From contig CBDCGU010000003.1 of NCBI GenBank assembly GCA_965216945.1, positions 2,170,001 through 2,234,000 of the forward strand: a DNA stretch of 64,000 nucleotides. The letters are read 5' to 3'. The stretch is from DATHZQ01 sp965216945. Its GTDB lineage: Bacteria; Actinomycetota; Acidimicrobiia; Spongiisociales; UBA5794. Positions within the stretch are counted from its first letter, which is position 1; the number at the start of each line of letters is the position of its first letter. Positions 35,609 to 43,024 of the stretch are shown one piece after another. Both the position numbers and the translations under genes were made by a program. The notes beneath the pieces were generated by a model, which was not told the origin of the DNA, did no database searches, and saw only the letters and a list, made by a program, of their open reading frames with translations.

Positions 35609-36202
35609 TTATTGCGCCTCTTGGTCGATCGGCGCTGGCCGCGGTGATGGCTGATCGCTGTCTCGGTGGGGCCGTCTTCGTCCTGCGGTGATAGTGGGTC
35701 GGAACGCTGGCGTGTCGCCGAGGGCTTCCAGCAGGGTGCGGAGGAGGCGCCCGAGAGTGCTGCGTTCCGCGGTATCGAGTGTACGGAGGCTGTCGGCTTG
35801 AGCTTCGAGAAGAGTCGTGAGCGCGTGCTCGGCTAACTCGGCACCGTTGGGGGTGAGCCGTACGAGGACGCCGCGCCGGTCGTGGGGGTCCGGGTGGCGT
35901 TCCACGAGTCCCGCTTCCTGGAGACGGTTGAGGCGGGCCGTCATTCCTCCAGTTGTGAGCAGCAGAGCTTCTGCGAGCCTGGTGGGTGTCGTCTCATGGG
36001 GAGGGCCAGTGCGGTACAGATCGGAAAGCACCTCGAGATCGCCAGTGTGACTCAAGCCGTATGCGGTAGCGATGTCGTCGAGCCGCGCTTGGAGGTAGTG
36101 CGCCGCTCGCAGCACGCGGGACACCACCTCGAGTGCAGAGGTGTCAAGGTCGGGCCGTCGTTCTCGCCATTGCTGGATGATGTCGTCGACTCGATCCGAC
36201 AC
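35609..36202 (-). CDS. MarR-family transcriptional regulator (copy 2)
   Basis: 197 residues, GTG at 36202 after GGGAGG. HTGDLEVLSDLYRTGPPHE, then TPTRLAEALLLTTGGMTARL (recognition helix) and RHPDPHDRRGVLVRLTP (wing). It is a close paralogue of the regulator at 27407-27943, with a longer Arg/Pro-rich tail. It is transcribed divergently from a small protein gene, again like copy 1, with a well-formed promoter and a palindromic operator in between. Confidence 0.92.
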   Translation of the reverse strand: MSDRVDDIIQQWRERRPDLDTSALEVVSRVLRAAHYLQARLDDIATAYGLSHTGDLEVLSDLYRTGPPHETTPTRLAEALLLTTGGMTARLNRLQEAGLVERHPDPHDRRGVLVRLTPNGAELAEHALTTLLEAQADSLRTLDTAERSTLGRLLRTLLEALGDTPAFRPTITAGRRRPHRDSDQPSPRPAPIDQEAQ

Positions 36203-36234
36203 GTCAACCTCCCGGACACGGTCAGTCGCTTGAG

Positions 36235-36267
36235 ATATTACTTGTGGGATCGCTTTACTTCAAGTAA
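36235..36267 (-). promoter_or_regulatory. Promoter and palindromic operator of MarR copy 2
   Basis: On the minus strand, TTGAAG (36258-36263) and TAATAT (36235-36240) are 17 bp apart. The -35 sits inside a 13-bp perfect palindrome TTACTT-G-AAGTAA (36255-36267), which is the likely MarR binding site. Binding there would block the MarR promoter and probably also affect the divergent gene at 36389. Confidence 0.7.
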
Positions 36268-36388
36268 GATCGTGAGCGGTGAGCTGGTGCGGTCGGTGAG
36301 CGGCACACACCGAGCCGGGGGAGGCCGCACCGGTATCGCCGCACGTTGTGCCACATCTCTAGGCACTCCAACGAGGAGGCCATCCGTC

Positions 36389-36715
36389 ATGACCGGATCG
36401 AAGAAACGATGGCCCAGTTTGGCGGCGCCAGCTGCCACCGTGGCCGGGTTGACCGCCCGAGTCCGACGGTGGGCCAGGACCAACAGTCCCGAGACGCCAC
36501 CAGTCCGGGGCCCCACCGCTACCGGGACGTCGGTGGAGAAACCGGTCGTCTTGGCAGCGACCTCAACCGCGGCTGTGGCTATCGATCTCACCCGCTATCA
36601 GCTCAGGTGGCGCGACAAGAACGATCATGAGTTCGGTTGGGACGCGTGCCCGATGTGCGGCGAGGGTCACCCACCGCCGATAGATCCGTGCTTCAACGAG
36701 ATCGGAGCTCACTGA
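36389..36715 (+). CDS. MarR-divergent small protein with KKxW leader and CPMCG end (copy 2)
   Basis: 108 residues, ATG after GAGGAGG. MTGSKKRWPSLAAPAATVAG with LTARVRRW resembles the 46-residue protein at 27171-27311 (K-K-x-W-x-x-L-A-A then R-x-R-R). Here a longer tail follows, ending DACPMCGEGHPPPID, a CxxC that might bind zinc. It is divergent from MarR copy 2. The same arrangement at both loci implies a duplicated regulatory unit, copy 2 having gained or kept an extra C-terminal domain. Confidence 0.6.
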   Translation: MTGSKKRWPSLAAPAATVAGLTARVRRWARTNSPETPPVRGPTATGTSVEKPVVLAATSTAAVAIDLTRYQLRWRDKNDHEFGWDACPMCGEGHPPPIDPCFNEIGAH

Positions 36716-36798
36716 TGAGAGACCTCCTGGCCCTGGGCGCCGAATCCCGCAGCGGCCGCAGTGGCACGGCTGTGGAGATCCGACGCGACTCCTTCTGA
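36715..36798 (+). CDS. Possible 27-residue coupled ORF
   Basis: An ATG overlaps the preceding stop (TGATG) and gives MRDLLALGAESRSGRSGTAV, then seven more residues. There is no separate ribosome site and no homologue in the window. Overlap-type translation is possible, but the call is speculative. Confidence 0.2.
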   Translation: MRDLLALGAESRSGRSGTAVEIRRDSF

Positions 36799-37202
36799 CG
36801 ATCGCCGAGCGCCGAGTGGGATGGCCCCTCGTGGTGGTGTTGGATGCCGGAACAGGAACGCGACTTGTGGCTAACCGGGGACCACAAGACCCGCCCGGCT
36901 CGACAGACCGGGGCAGGATCATGCTGGGCGACATGGGCAATCTCTACCTCTTCACAAGTCACGAAGAAGGCGGCTTCGAGACCAGCTTGCAGTCCAGCTG
37001 ACCTCCCAAGTAGCTGCGCACGCGCACGCCGAGGTGCGGCTCGGCTCGGTTTCGCGACGTGGTCGATATGCGCTCAGCGGTTGTTCGGTGCGCAGGAGGC
37101 ACCCCCGCCATGCGCTTGCACTGGTAGCCGAGGGCGTTGATGCTTGAAACGCGTCTTTTGTCGTGATCTCGCTGCCGTGGTGATCTCTCGGAGAGCTGGC
37201 CC
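36799..37202. other. 404-bp stretch without a recognised gene
   Basis: Short open frames on both strands lack ribosome sites and family motifs. The plus frame ending LYLFTSHEEGGFETSLQSS is the most protein-like but is not convincing. The region lies just beyond the 3' end of the nitronate monooxygenase gene. Confidence 0.4.
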
Positions 37203-38645
37203 TCAACGCAGGTAGTCGATCACGTCGCCGGCGGAGTAGAACTCTTGGTCGGGTGGCAGAGTGTCGAGGAGGTCGGCGACGGCCCGGTAGTCGGCGCCGC
37301 CGGTGATGACGGGAGGTTCGACGTAGCCGCGGGGGCGGAGTTGAGCGAACCCGGCGGTGGCGAGCAGCCCGTTGCAGAGACAGATCCGCCCCTCGATGTT
37401 GGCAGCCCGACCCCCTTTCACGTCGCTGTAGGCTCGTTCCGGCTCACCGGGGCAGCGGTAGCCAATAGAGCCCTCTGGCGTCTTGTAGGGCACCCGCAGC
37501 ACGCCGAGATCACAGACACGGCGACGATCGGCCAACACCTCGGGATCGGAGAGGGTCCCTTCCAGTTCGACGACCTTGAAGGGGAACCCGGTGGGTGATG
37601 CTCGCCAGTCGGTGCGGACATCAATGGTGCCGTCGGCCACCTGTTGGAGGATGCGGCGTTTCAGTTCGGGGTCGAGACCCGATTCCCGACACAACGCAAA
37701 CGCGGTTCCGACCTGGATCCCGGCGGCGCCTGCCCCAAGGGCGGTACGCAATCCTTCGGGTGTTCCGTAGGAGCCGGCGAGCCAGAACGGAAGGCCGAGG
37801 TCAGCCATGCCGGCGAGGTCGACATCATCCCGATGGTCGTAGATCGGCTGGCCCCTGTCGTCGATTCTGCGGGGTCCCCGCGGAGGTGCGTTGTGGCCCC
37901 CGGCGCGGGGACCTTCCACGACGAACCCGTCCGGACGATGAACCGAAGAGGCGGCGAGGCCGGCGGCCAGATCGAGAGACGCCACAATGGCTAGGAACTC
38001 CGGTCGGCGCAGGGTCGGCAGGACGCCGCCTGTCACGGTTCGTGGATCGAAGCGAACCTCAACATCGTCGTCGCTAGAGGTCAAACCCTGGACCCGCACC
38101 GGTAACGCCACCTCCTGGTGGTTCGCCAACCGAGTCACCAGTTCAGGGAGCTCCTTGGGGTTACCCGCACCCACGATCACATAATCGACGCCGGCCAGCA
38201 CAGCGCCGTACAGCGCAAAGATCAGCGGGAGCTCGATCTTGCGCATGTAGTTGATGCCGACACGCCCGTCGTGGCCCTCCTTGGCGAGGAACACCTCGAC
38301 GAAGTTGGCGGCCACCGTCAGCTCCTGGAGCTCCCCGGCGGGGTGGATCGTGAAGCTCCGCACCTTCCTGAACGGGCTCGCCTCCGGCTTGCCGCCCGGG
38401 ACGAAGAAGGCCTCCACAATACGATCGGCAACACCCGGCACCGGGAAGGCAGCCAGCGCTCGGCGGACATGGCCGCCAGGATCACCGAGCTGCAACCTGC
38501 GGGCACACACCACCTCAAGCGCAGTCCCCGACACCACCCCCAACTCACCATTCTCGGCCACCGCCCTGGCAAGCGGCCAGCCAGAAATGGCCACACCCAT
38601 CCCACCCTGGATAACCCTCGGAGCTGTAGTTGCCGATCGGCTCAT
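37203..38645 (-). CDS. Nitronate monooxygenase family protein (long form)
   Basis: 480 residues, ATG at 38645. VIQGGMGVAISGWPLARAVA is the FMN-binding TIM-barrel opening. NYMRKIELPLIFALYGAVLA, VEGPRAGGHNAPPRG (catalytic His region) and YGTPEGLRTALGAGAAGIQV with GTAFALC complete the 2-nitropropane-dioxygenase pattern. It is about 100 residues longer than short NMOs, with a C-terminal Cys-containing extension (EGRICLCNGLLATAG). These enzymes oxidise nitronates such as propionate-3-nitronate. Good full-length gene. Confidence 0.92.
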   Translation of the reverse strand: MSRSATTAPRVIQGGMGVAISGWPLARAVAENGELGVVSGTALEVVCARRLQLGDPGGHVRRALAAFPVPGVADRIVEAFFVPGGKPEASPFRKVRSFTIHPAGELQELTVAANFVEVFLAKEGHDGRVGINYMRKIELPLIFALYGAVLAGVDYVIVGAGNPKELPELVTRLANHQEVALPVRVQGLTSSDDDVEVRFDPRTVTGGVLPTLRRPEFLAIVASLDLAAGLAASSVHRPDGFVVEGPRAGGHNAPPRGPRRIDDRGQPIYDHRDDVDLAGMADLGLPFWLAGSYGTPEGLRTALGAGAAGIQVGTAFALCRESGLDPELKRRILQQVADGTIDVRTDWRASPTGFPFKVVELEGTLSDPEVLADRRRVCDLGVLRVPYKTPEGSIGYRCPGEPERAYSDVKGGRAANIEGRICLCNGLLATAGFAQLRPRGYVEPPVITGGADYRAVADLLDTLPPDQEFYSAGDVIDYLR

Positions 38646-39348
38646 GATGCCTAGCGTCGAATATGGGGGATCGGACTGTCACCGAGTCGTACTCGGGTAC
38701 CCCACCAATGTAATCCCAGACCATCGCCCCCAAAAAAAGCGGGTCCCTGCATCAAATGGACAAGAACCGACCCCCGCCGGGAGCGGGCGAGAGGTCGCAC
38801 GCCGACGTGATGCCAGGAAGAGCGGGAGCCTCCCCACGCTGTGCCCCGAGATGAGACGAGCATTACCGCCCGTACACCACGAACGTGGACGCTTCTCCCG
38901 CCTATCACGAATCCGGGCTTCAGAGTGTGGGGCTTGCAGGAAGGAACCCGGGTGGCAGGGTCTCTCCGCCGTCCATCGCCTTCCAGGACCTGGAAGGCAT
39001 TTCTTCATGTTACGAGGGCTTGCCAGCGCGTGGCGCAAGCTGCGGGTCATTCGGATGTGGAACGAGTGGTCGACGAAGTCGACGATCTCCGGGATCGAAC
39101 GGAGGACGACAAGGTGCGGGGGGAGCGTCGTCCGGGCGGGCTTGATCGAATACGCAATACGGACACACCTACCCGGCACGCCGCCGGACGTGACCGGGAC
39201 GGCAGCAGATATGGGCGGGGGCGTGAGAGTTGTCGTGGGTGCATCGTGCCCTGCGATTGATGCCGATACACCGGTGAGAGGTTCTCCCCGGCTCGCTAGC
39301 GTGTCGGGTGGCTGAATGCAGGCTTGGAACACTGGAGCGGCGGGGTCT
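38646..39348. other. 703-bp region with no confident gene
   Basis: No family-like protein was found on either strand. One plus-strand frame near 39045-39120 reads HSDVERVVDEVDDLRDRTED, which is protein-like but has no start or ribosome site. A GCTTGC(CA)...(TG)GCGCAAGC hairpin lies near 39016-39038. It looks like decayed sequence. Confidence 0.4.
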
Positions 39349-39540
39349 TTGGAAACAGAATCGGAGAGGGCCGAGCGCCACGAGCGGGAGCGCCAGCAAG
39401 AGCGAGAACGCGCCGACCGGCAGCGCATCGAAGCGCGAGAACAGGCCGAGCGGGAACGCAAGCAGGATGATCAACGGCGCGAGCAAGAGCGACAGCAACG
39501 CAGCCGAGAGCGAACCAGCCAAGACGGTTCCGACGATTAG
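39349..39540 (+). CDS. Glu/Arg/Gln-rich coiled-coil mini-protein (copy 2)
   Basis: 63 residues from a TTG at 39349 after GGCGGGG; an ATG at 39316 would add eleven residues. METESERAERHERERQQERE, then RADRQRIEAREQAERERKQD and so on. It parallels the start of the 35263 protein. Predicted to be one long charged helix. It lies just upstream of the RRM gene at 39788 and its structured leader; it may be co-expressed with RNA-binding factors. Function unknown. Confidence 0.5.
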   Translation: METESERAERHERERQQERERADRQRIEAREQAERERKQDDQRREQERQQRSRERTSQDGSDD

Positions 39541-39656
39541 CCGGTTGGGTGTGCGCCCCGTCGGGCGCGAGCCTGCAACGGTTGGATCGTGACCAAGGGT
39601 CGGGTCGTGAGAGCTGCGGTGTGGCTGGGCTGCGGCGTGTAGAGGTGTGGACCTGG

Positions 39657-39787
39657 TACCGTGAGGGCAGCTGCTTCGGCGGTGACTCACTCTCTTCTTG
39701 TTTTCGGACCGGACTGCGCCTGAGTCGGTACCGGAACAACTGACTCCAGAGAAGCACACGGCTTCTCGTGCAGAGAGGCGATCCGCC
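39657..39787 (+). promoter_or_regulatory. 5' leader of RRM gene, conserved with 40792-40923
   Basis: A TACCGT -10-like box (39657-39662) precedes AGCTGCTTCGGCGGTGACTC (39669-39688), which occurs identically at 40805-40824. In both copies this 20-mer starts exactly 119 bases before the RRM start codon. Other shared blocks are TACCGGA-CAACTGA-CC and AGAG(A)AGCACACGG-type tracts. A long conserved leader ahead of cold-type RNA-binding genes suggests an RNA switch or mRNA stability element. Confidence 0.55.
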
Positions 39788-40042
39788 ATGAACATCTATG
39801 TAGGCAATCTCCCGTTCGACGCGACCGAAGCGGACCTCCGCTCGTTGTTCGCCGACTTCGGGCCAATCACTTCAGTTGCGGTCATCGCTGACCGTGACAC
39901 CGGCCGTTCCCGCGGGTTCGGGTTCGTCGAGCTCGGCGATGCTGAACTTGCCGGGAAGGCCATCGGACAGCTCGACGGCAACGACTGGAACGGGCGGCAG
40001 CTCACCGTCAACGAGGCCCGGCCTCGCGCCACCAGATCCTGA
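39788..40042 (+). CDS. RRM-domain RNA-binding protein
   Basis: 84 residues. RNP2 is IYVGNL in MNIYVGNLPFDATEADLRSL. RNP1 is RGFGFVEL in DTGRSRGFGFVELGDAELAG. The C-terminus NEARPRATRS is short and basic. This is a complete single RRM of the bacterial Rbp type, likely binding single-stranded RNA during cold or stress. It has the conserved leader described above. Confidence 0.93.
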   Translation: MNIYVGNLPFDATEADLRSLFADFGPITSVAVIADRDTGRSRGFGFVELGDAELAGKAIGQLDGNDWNGRQLTVNEARPRATRS

Positions 40043-40244
40043 CCGTCACCGCCACAAACGCCGTCACCACCGAGGACGCCGCTCGGCAGGCGGGAACCTT
40101 CTCATCGTGTCCGCGGTGTTCTCTGGTGATACCGCGATCGCGCATGGATATCCACTTGGCCCATGCGCACAACCTCGGGCCCGTCAAGAATCGGTTGCAC
40201 CGAGGTCGCTATGGCCGCGGTCGGCAGCGTCGATCATTCGACGA

Positions 40245-40445
40245 ATGACGTTGCTGAACTCACTGGTGCCCGGGGAACTATGCGCGGTGACTACCCGCGA
40301 GTCGCGGGTGGTCACCGGCACGTTCCTAGGGATCGAGGTCGCCCATGGCGACCGATCGATCCTCGTCAGATCACCGGATCGCACATACTCGATCCCGATC
40401 GGATCGGTGGTTTCGACCTCGGGACCGAGTCATCGTGCCGCGTGA
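40245..40445 (+). CDS. Small beta-barrel-like protein, possible LSm/Hfq-like fold
   Basis: 66 residues, ATG at 40245. It reads MTLLNSLVPGELCAVTTRES, then RVVTGTFLGIEVAHGDRSIL and VRSPDRTYSIPIGSVVS. The run of alternating hydrophobic residues with G-x-x-x-G(x)-T-Y-x-I/P-xx-I resembles Sm1/Sm2 strands of LSm or other SH3-like small barrels. Key Hfq residues (e.g. the KH motif) are not seen. It lies between two RRM genes, consistent with RNA-related function, but this is only an inference. Confidence 0.45.
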   Translation: MTLLNSLVPGELCAVTTRESRVVTGTFLGIEVAHGDRSILVRSPDRTYSIPIGSVVSTSGPSHRAA

Positions 40446-40494
40446 TCCCCGACTGATCCGACATCTCCGGCTCGTTACGTCAGAAGACGAACCG

Positions 40495-40749
40495 ATGTCC
40501 TGCGACCTTCACGTCGGCAATCTCGGCCGACGTACCACTGCAGACGATCTCCGGGTGATCTTCGAAAAGCACGGCGAGGTCGTCGACACCGAAGTCATCA
40601 CCGATCAGAACAGCGGGATATCCCGTGGGTTTAGCTTCGTCGAGATGGCGTCTCCCCAGGGCGCAAAGGCTGCCATCGAGGCGGTCAACGGTCACCTCAT
40701 CGATGGTCGAGGCATGACCGTGGCAGTCGCCTTAGACCGTCACCGATGA
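40495..40749 (+). CDS. RRM-domain RNA-binding protein
   Basis: 84 residues. RNP2 LHVGNL in SCDLHVGNLGRRTTADDLRV, RNP1 RGFSFVEM in NSGISRGFSFVEMASPQGAK. The N-terminal residues resemble the homologue at 29023-29274 (both start MSxxLHVGNL). Complete RRM; it ends TVAVALDRHR. Its upstream region does not carry the conserved leader. Confidence 0.9.
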   Translation: MSCDLHVGNLGRRTTADDLRVIFEKHGEVVDTEVITDQNSGISRGFSFVEMASPQGAKAAIEAVNGHLIDGRGMTVAVALDRHR

Positions 40750-40791
40750 AACCCGCCGCAGCACGCCAAACCGACAGCGGACGCTGCGTGC

Positions 40792-40923
40792 TACGGTTCC
40801 GTATAGCTGCTTCGGCGGTGACTCGCTCCTCTCTCGTTCGCGGACTGGATGGCGACTGGGTCGATACCGGATCAACTGACCCAGGAGAGCACACCGTTCT
40901 CCCCTTGCGGAAGGCGTCACGCC
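40792..40923 (+). promoter_or_regulatory. 5' leader of frameshifted RRM gene, conserved with 39657-39787
   Basis: TACGGT (40792-40797) then AGCTGCTTCGGCGGTGACTC (40805-40824), TACCGGATCAACTGACCCAG and AGAGCACACCG. The shared 20-mer is again 119 bases before the start codon (GTG 40924), the same spacing as the first copy. Retention of leader sequence and spacing while the coding part has a frameshift suggests the leader was important until recently. Confidence 0.55.
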
Positions 40924-41179
40924 GTGAATGTCTATGTTGGCAACCTCCCGTTCGACGCGACCGATTCCGACCTCCGTGCCCTTTTCACTGACTATGGAAC
41001 CGTCGACTCTGCGTCGGTCATCACGGACCGGGAGAGCGGCCGATCCCGCGGCTTCGGGTTCGTCGCAACTCGCCGACGAAGCACTGGCCGCCAAAGCCAT
41101 CAGTGCCCTCGACGGCCACGACTGGCGGAGCCGAGTGCTCAAGGTGAACGAGGCGCGGCCCCGTTCGATCAGGTCCTGA
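40924..41179 (+). pseudogene. RRM-domain gene with a single-base insertion
   Basis: From the GTG at 40924 the first half is VNVYVGNLPFDATDSDLRAL and RSRGFGFV. The frame then breaks: a surplus C at about 41066 turns the expected VELADEAL into VATRRR. In the +1 frame QLADEALAAKAISALDGHDW and RVLKVNEARPRSIRS continue to a stop at 41179. Removing one base restores an 84-residue RRM very like the one at 39788. Recent pseudogene, programmed frameshift or sequencing error; I favour the first or the last. Confidence 0.75.
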
Positions 41180-41209
41180 TCTTGTTGCGATTGTGGGAAA
41201 GCCGCGTGC

Positions 41210-41389
41210 ATGGACGATGAGGCGGGGATTCGGAGGCGGTACCGGGAAGCGGCAGCGTTGCGGGTTGCTCACGTCCGTCGCATCCGAGAGCTGGAGATCG
41301 ACCACTACGCCAACGTCCACGAGGACAAGGGCCATCCTGCGAGCGACGACCTGCTCGCAGCACGCCGCATGTGTCCACTTTGCGGATGA
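41210..41389 (+). CDS. 59-residue protein with C-terminal CPLCG
   Basis: ATG at 41210. MDDEAGIRRRYREAAALRVA with HVRRIRELEIDHYAN is helical and basic; the end reads RRMCPLCG. A single CxxC at the extreme C-terminus could be half a zinc site completed by dimerisation. The ribosome site is weak. Its position between RRM genes and before a small Cys protein supports it as part of the cluster. Confidence 0.45.
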   Translation: MDDEAGIRRRYREAAALRVAHVRRIRELEIDHYANVHEDKGHPASDDLLAARRMCPLCG

Positions 41390-41434
41390 CCGAACCGATT
41401 CGCACAGCGGAATCAACCCAGAGAGGGATGTGGC

Positions 41435-41602
41435 GTGCCCAAGAAACCCAAGAACGATGGCGGGAGGCAGCGATGCTCTTCCTGCGGGCACCCGAGGCGT
41501 GAACACCGGTTCTCGAGCGAGTGCTCCGTTCCACGATGCCCGTGTCGCAGCTACGAGCTGCCGCGGTCCACTACTCGGACGACCACCACTGACGCCTCGT
41601 GA
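41435..41602 (+). CDS. 55-residue Cys-rich zinc-ribbon-like protein
   Basis: GTG at 41435 with GAGAGGG upstream. MPKKPKNDGGRQRCSSCGHP, then REHRFSSECSVPRCPCRSYE. Five cysteines and two histidines are arranged CxxC(x)H...C....CxC, as in small zinc ribbons. Lys/Arg-rich ends suggest nucleic-acid binding. It precedes the RRM gene at 41642 by 39 bp. Confidence 0.5.
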   Translation: MPKKPKNDGGRQRCSSCGHPRREHRFSSECSVPRCPCRSYELPRSTTRTTTTDAS

Positions 41603-41641
41603 CGACCCGATGGGTGGCTCATGAGGCGAGAAGGAAGGCAG

Positions 41642-41896
41642 ATGCAGCTCTACGTGGGCAACATCCCCCTGAACGCAACGGATGCGGACCTCCGCCAACT
41701 GTTCGCCGACTACGGCAAGATCGCCACCGCTGTCGTGAGCATCGACGGTGAGACCGATCGATCACTCGGATTCGGCCTCGTCGAACTGGCCGACCACGGC
41801 ATGGCCCACGAAGCGGTGCGACGCCTCAATGGGTCCACATGGAATGGCCGCACACTCATCGTCAGCGGTGGTGCACTCTCAAAGGACGACAAGTGA
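41642..41896 (+). CDS. RRM-domain RNA-binding protein
   Basis: 84 residues from an ATG after AAGGAAGG; an upstream ATG at 41621 is less likely. RNP2 is LYVGNI in MQLYVGNIPLNATDADLRQL; RNP1 is LGFGLVEL in DRSLGFGLVELADHGMAHEA (Leu replaces one aromatic). The stop overlaps the next gene (TGATG), so they are probably translated together. Confidence 0.9.
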   Translation: MQLYVGNIPLNATDADLRQLFADYGKIATAVVSIDGETDRSLGFGLVELADHGMAHEAVRRLNGSTWNGRTLIVSGGALSKDDK

Positions 41897-42063
41897 TGAA
41901 CGCAAAGTCGCAAGGCGAATTCTCGCGATGTCCCCGGTGCTCTATGGAAGCCCGGACCAGCGAGATGCCGGCCCACCTTGCCCATGCCCACAACGTCGGA
42001 CCCACTGTGCCCAAGGACAAGCGGCGCAACGGACGTGACCGGCGTCGACGCGACGAGGAATAG
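41896..42063 (+). CDS. Single C2H2-type zinc finger mini-protein
   Basis: 55 residues; ATG overlaps the RRM stop. The pattern FSRCPRCSMEARTSEMPAHL then AHAHN has Cys-x2-Cys followed after 11 residues by His-x3-His, the spacing of a classic C2H2 finger. The tail is strongly basic (KDKRRNGRDRRRRDEE). It likely binds RNA or DNA, perhaps acting with the coupled RRM protein. Confidence 0.65.
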   Translation: MNAKSQGEFSRCPRCSMEARTSEMPAHLAHAHNVGPTVPKDKRRNGRDRRRRDEE

Positions 42064-42187
42064 AGCCGTGGTCGAACCGTCGATGCAATGACCCAAGTCG
42101 TTGCTTGCCTCTCCCACCGGAGCGAGCGGGCTGCGACTTAGCAACACAACAACCGGCGCCAGCGGGCGCCTCGACCCGGAGGTCGAA

Positions 42188-42382
42188 ATGGCACAGACCG
42201 GAACAGTCAAGTTCTTCAACGACAAGAAGGGCTTCGGCTTTATCACATGCGACGACGGCGACGTCTTCGTTCACGCCTCGAACATCGTCGGCGACGCAAT
42301 CCTGAGCGAAGGTCAATCCGTCGAGTTCGAGGTCGGACCAGGCCGCAAAGGCCCCGAGGCCACCAACGTCAAGCCCGTCTAG
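42188..42382 (+). CDS. Cold-shock domain protein (CspA family)
   Basis: 64 residues, ATG after GGAGG. MAQTGTVKFFNDKKGFGFIT has the RNP1 (KGFGFI) and DVFVHASNI the RNP2 (VFVHAS). Length and motifs are standard for single CSD proteins that melt RNA secondary structure in the cold. A GGCGCC-AGCG-GGCGCC hairpin lies just upstream of the ribosome site and might hide or expose it. It closes the RRM cluster. Confidence 0.97.
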   Translation: MAQTGTVKFFNDKKGFGFITCDDGDVFVHASNIVGDAILSEGQSVEFEVGPGRKGPEATNVKPV

Positions 42383-42552
42383 CTGGCCGGGTCGCGACCC
42401 ACGTTCGAGGGCCACAACTCACGCGGCGCCTGGTCCCCTGCCACCACCCAGGGGGCGCTACGGTGCACCCCATTGGCACACTCGACCCTATCGTTGCGAC
42501 AGGCCCCGTCGTTCTGACCCGCCGTCACCCAGGCCCTTCACCGGCACGTGGT

Positions 42553-42744
42553 TCAGCCAGGTGGTGGGGCTGGAACTGGGTCGAGGCGTTGGACAATCGT
42601 CACCCAGACATCCGGGTCGAGGTTCATCCCGAAGCGCGATGACGTGACTTCAACATGCTCGATGTTGCGATCATCTGGATCGATAGATGCCTCCCATGCC
42701 ACTACAGCATCCCTGCGGCCGTAGATCGCGGTCGCAGAGACCAC
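42553..42744 (-). pseudogene. C-terminal relic of an alpha/beta hydrolase
   Basis: The minus strand gives VVSATAIYGRRDAVVAWEAS, then NIEHVEVTSSRFGMNLDPDV. This matches the end of PGAP1-like/lipase-type alpha/beta hydrolases, where (TAIYSxxDxVVxW) carries the acid and (ENVEVxxSHxGL) carries the catalytic His; here that His is replaced by Arg. No nucleophile elbow is present upstream, so it is a fragment. The flanking 42383-42552 and 42745-43024 hold no clear gene. Confidence 0.55.
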
Positions 42745-43024
42745 GAGCGGATGGCTCTGCCGGCCCTCATCGATGCGTCGTTCGAGGATGGCTGGACTCT
42801 TGCGATGTGCTGGACTGCAACGTGCAGCCCATCACTCGCCGGGCAATCTTGACTCGACAACCAGGGTCGGGTCTGGTCGATGCACTCACCGTGTCGCCCA
42901 CCTCCAGGGTCCCGGTCCGGCCACTGCGCAAAGGCATTCAGCACTTGCAGACAGGAGCGCACAGAACGCCCACACGCAGGACCGATATGGCGCACCATGT
43001 TCCGAGCAGATCCGGCAATCTGCG

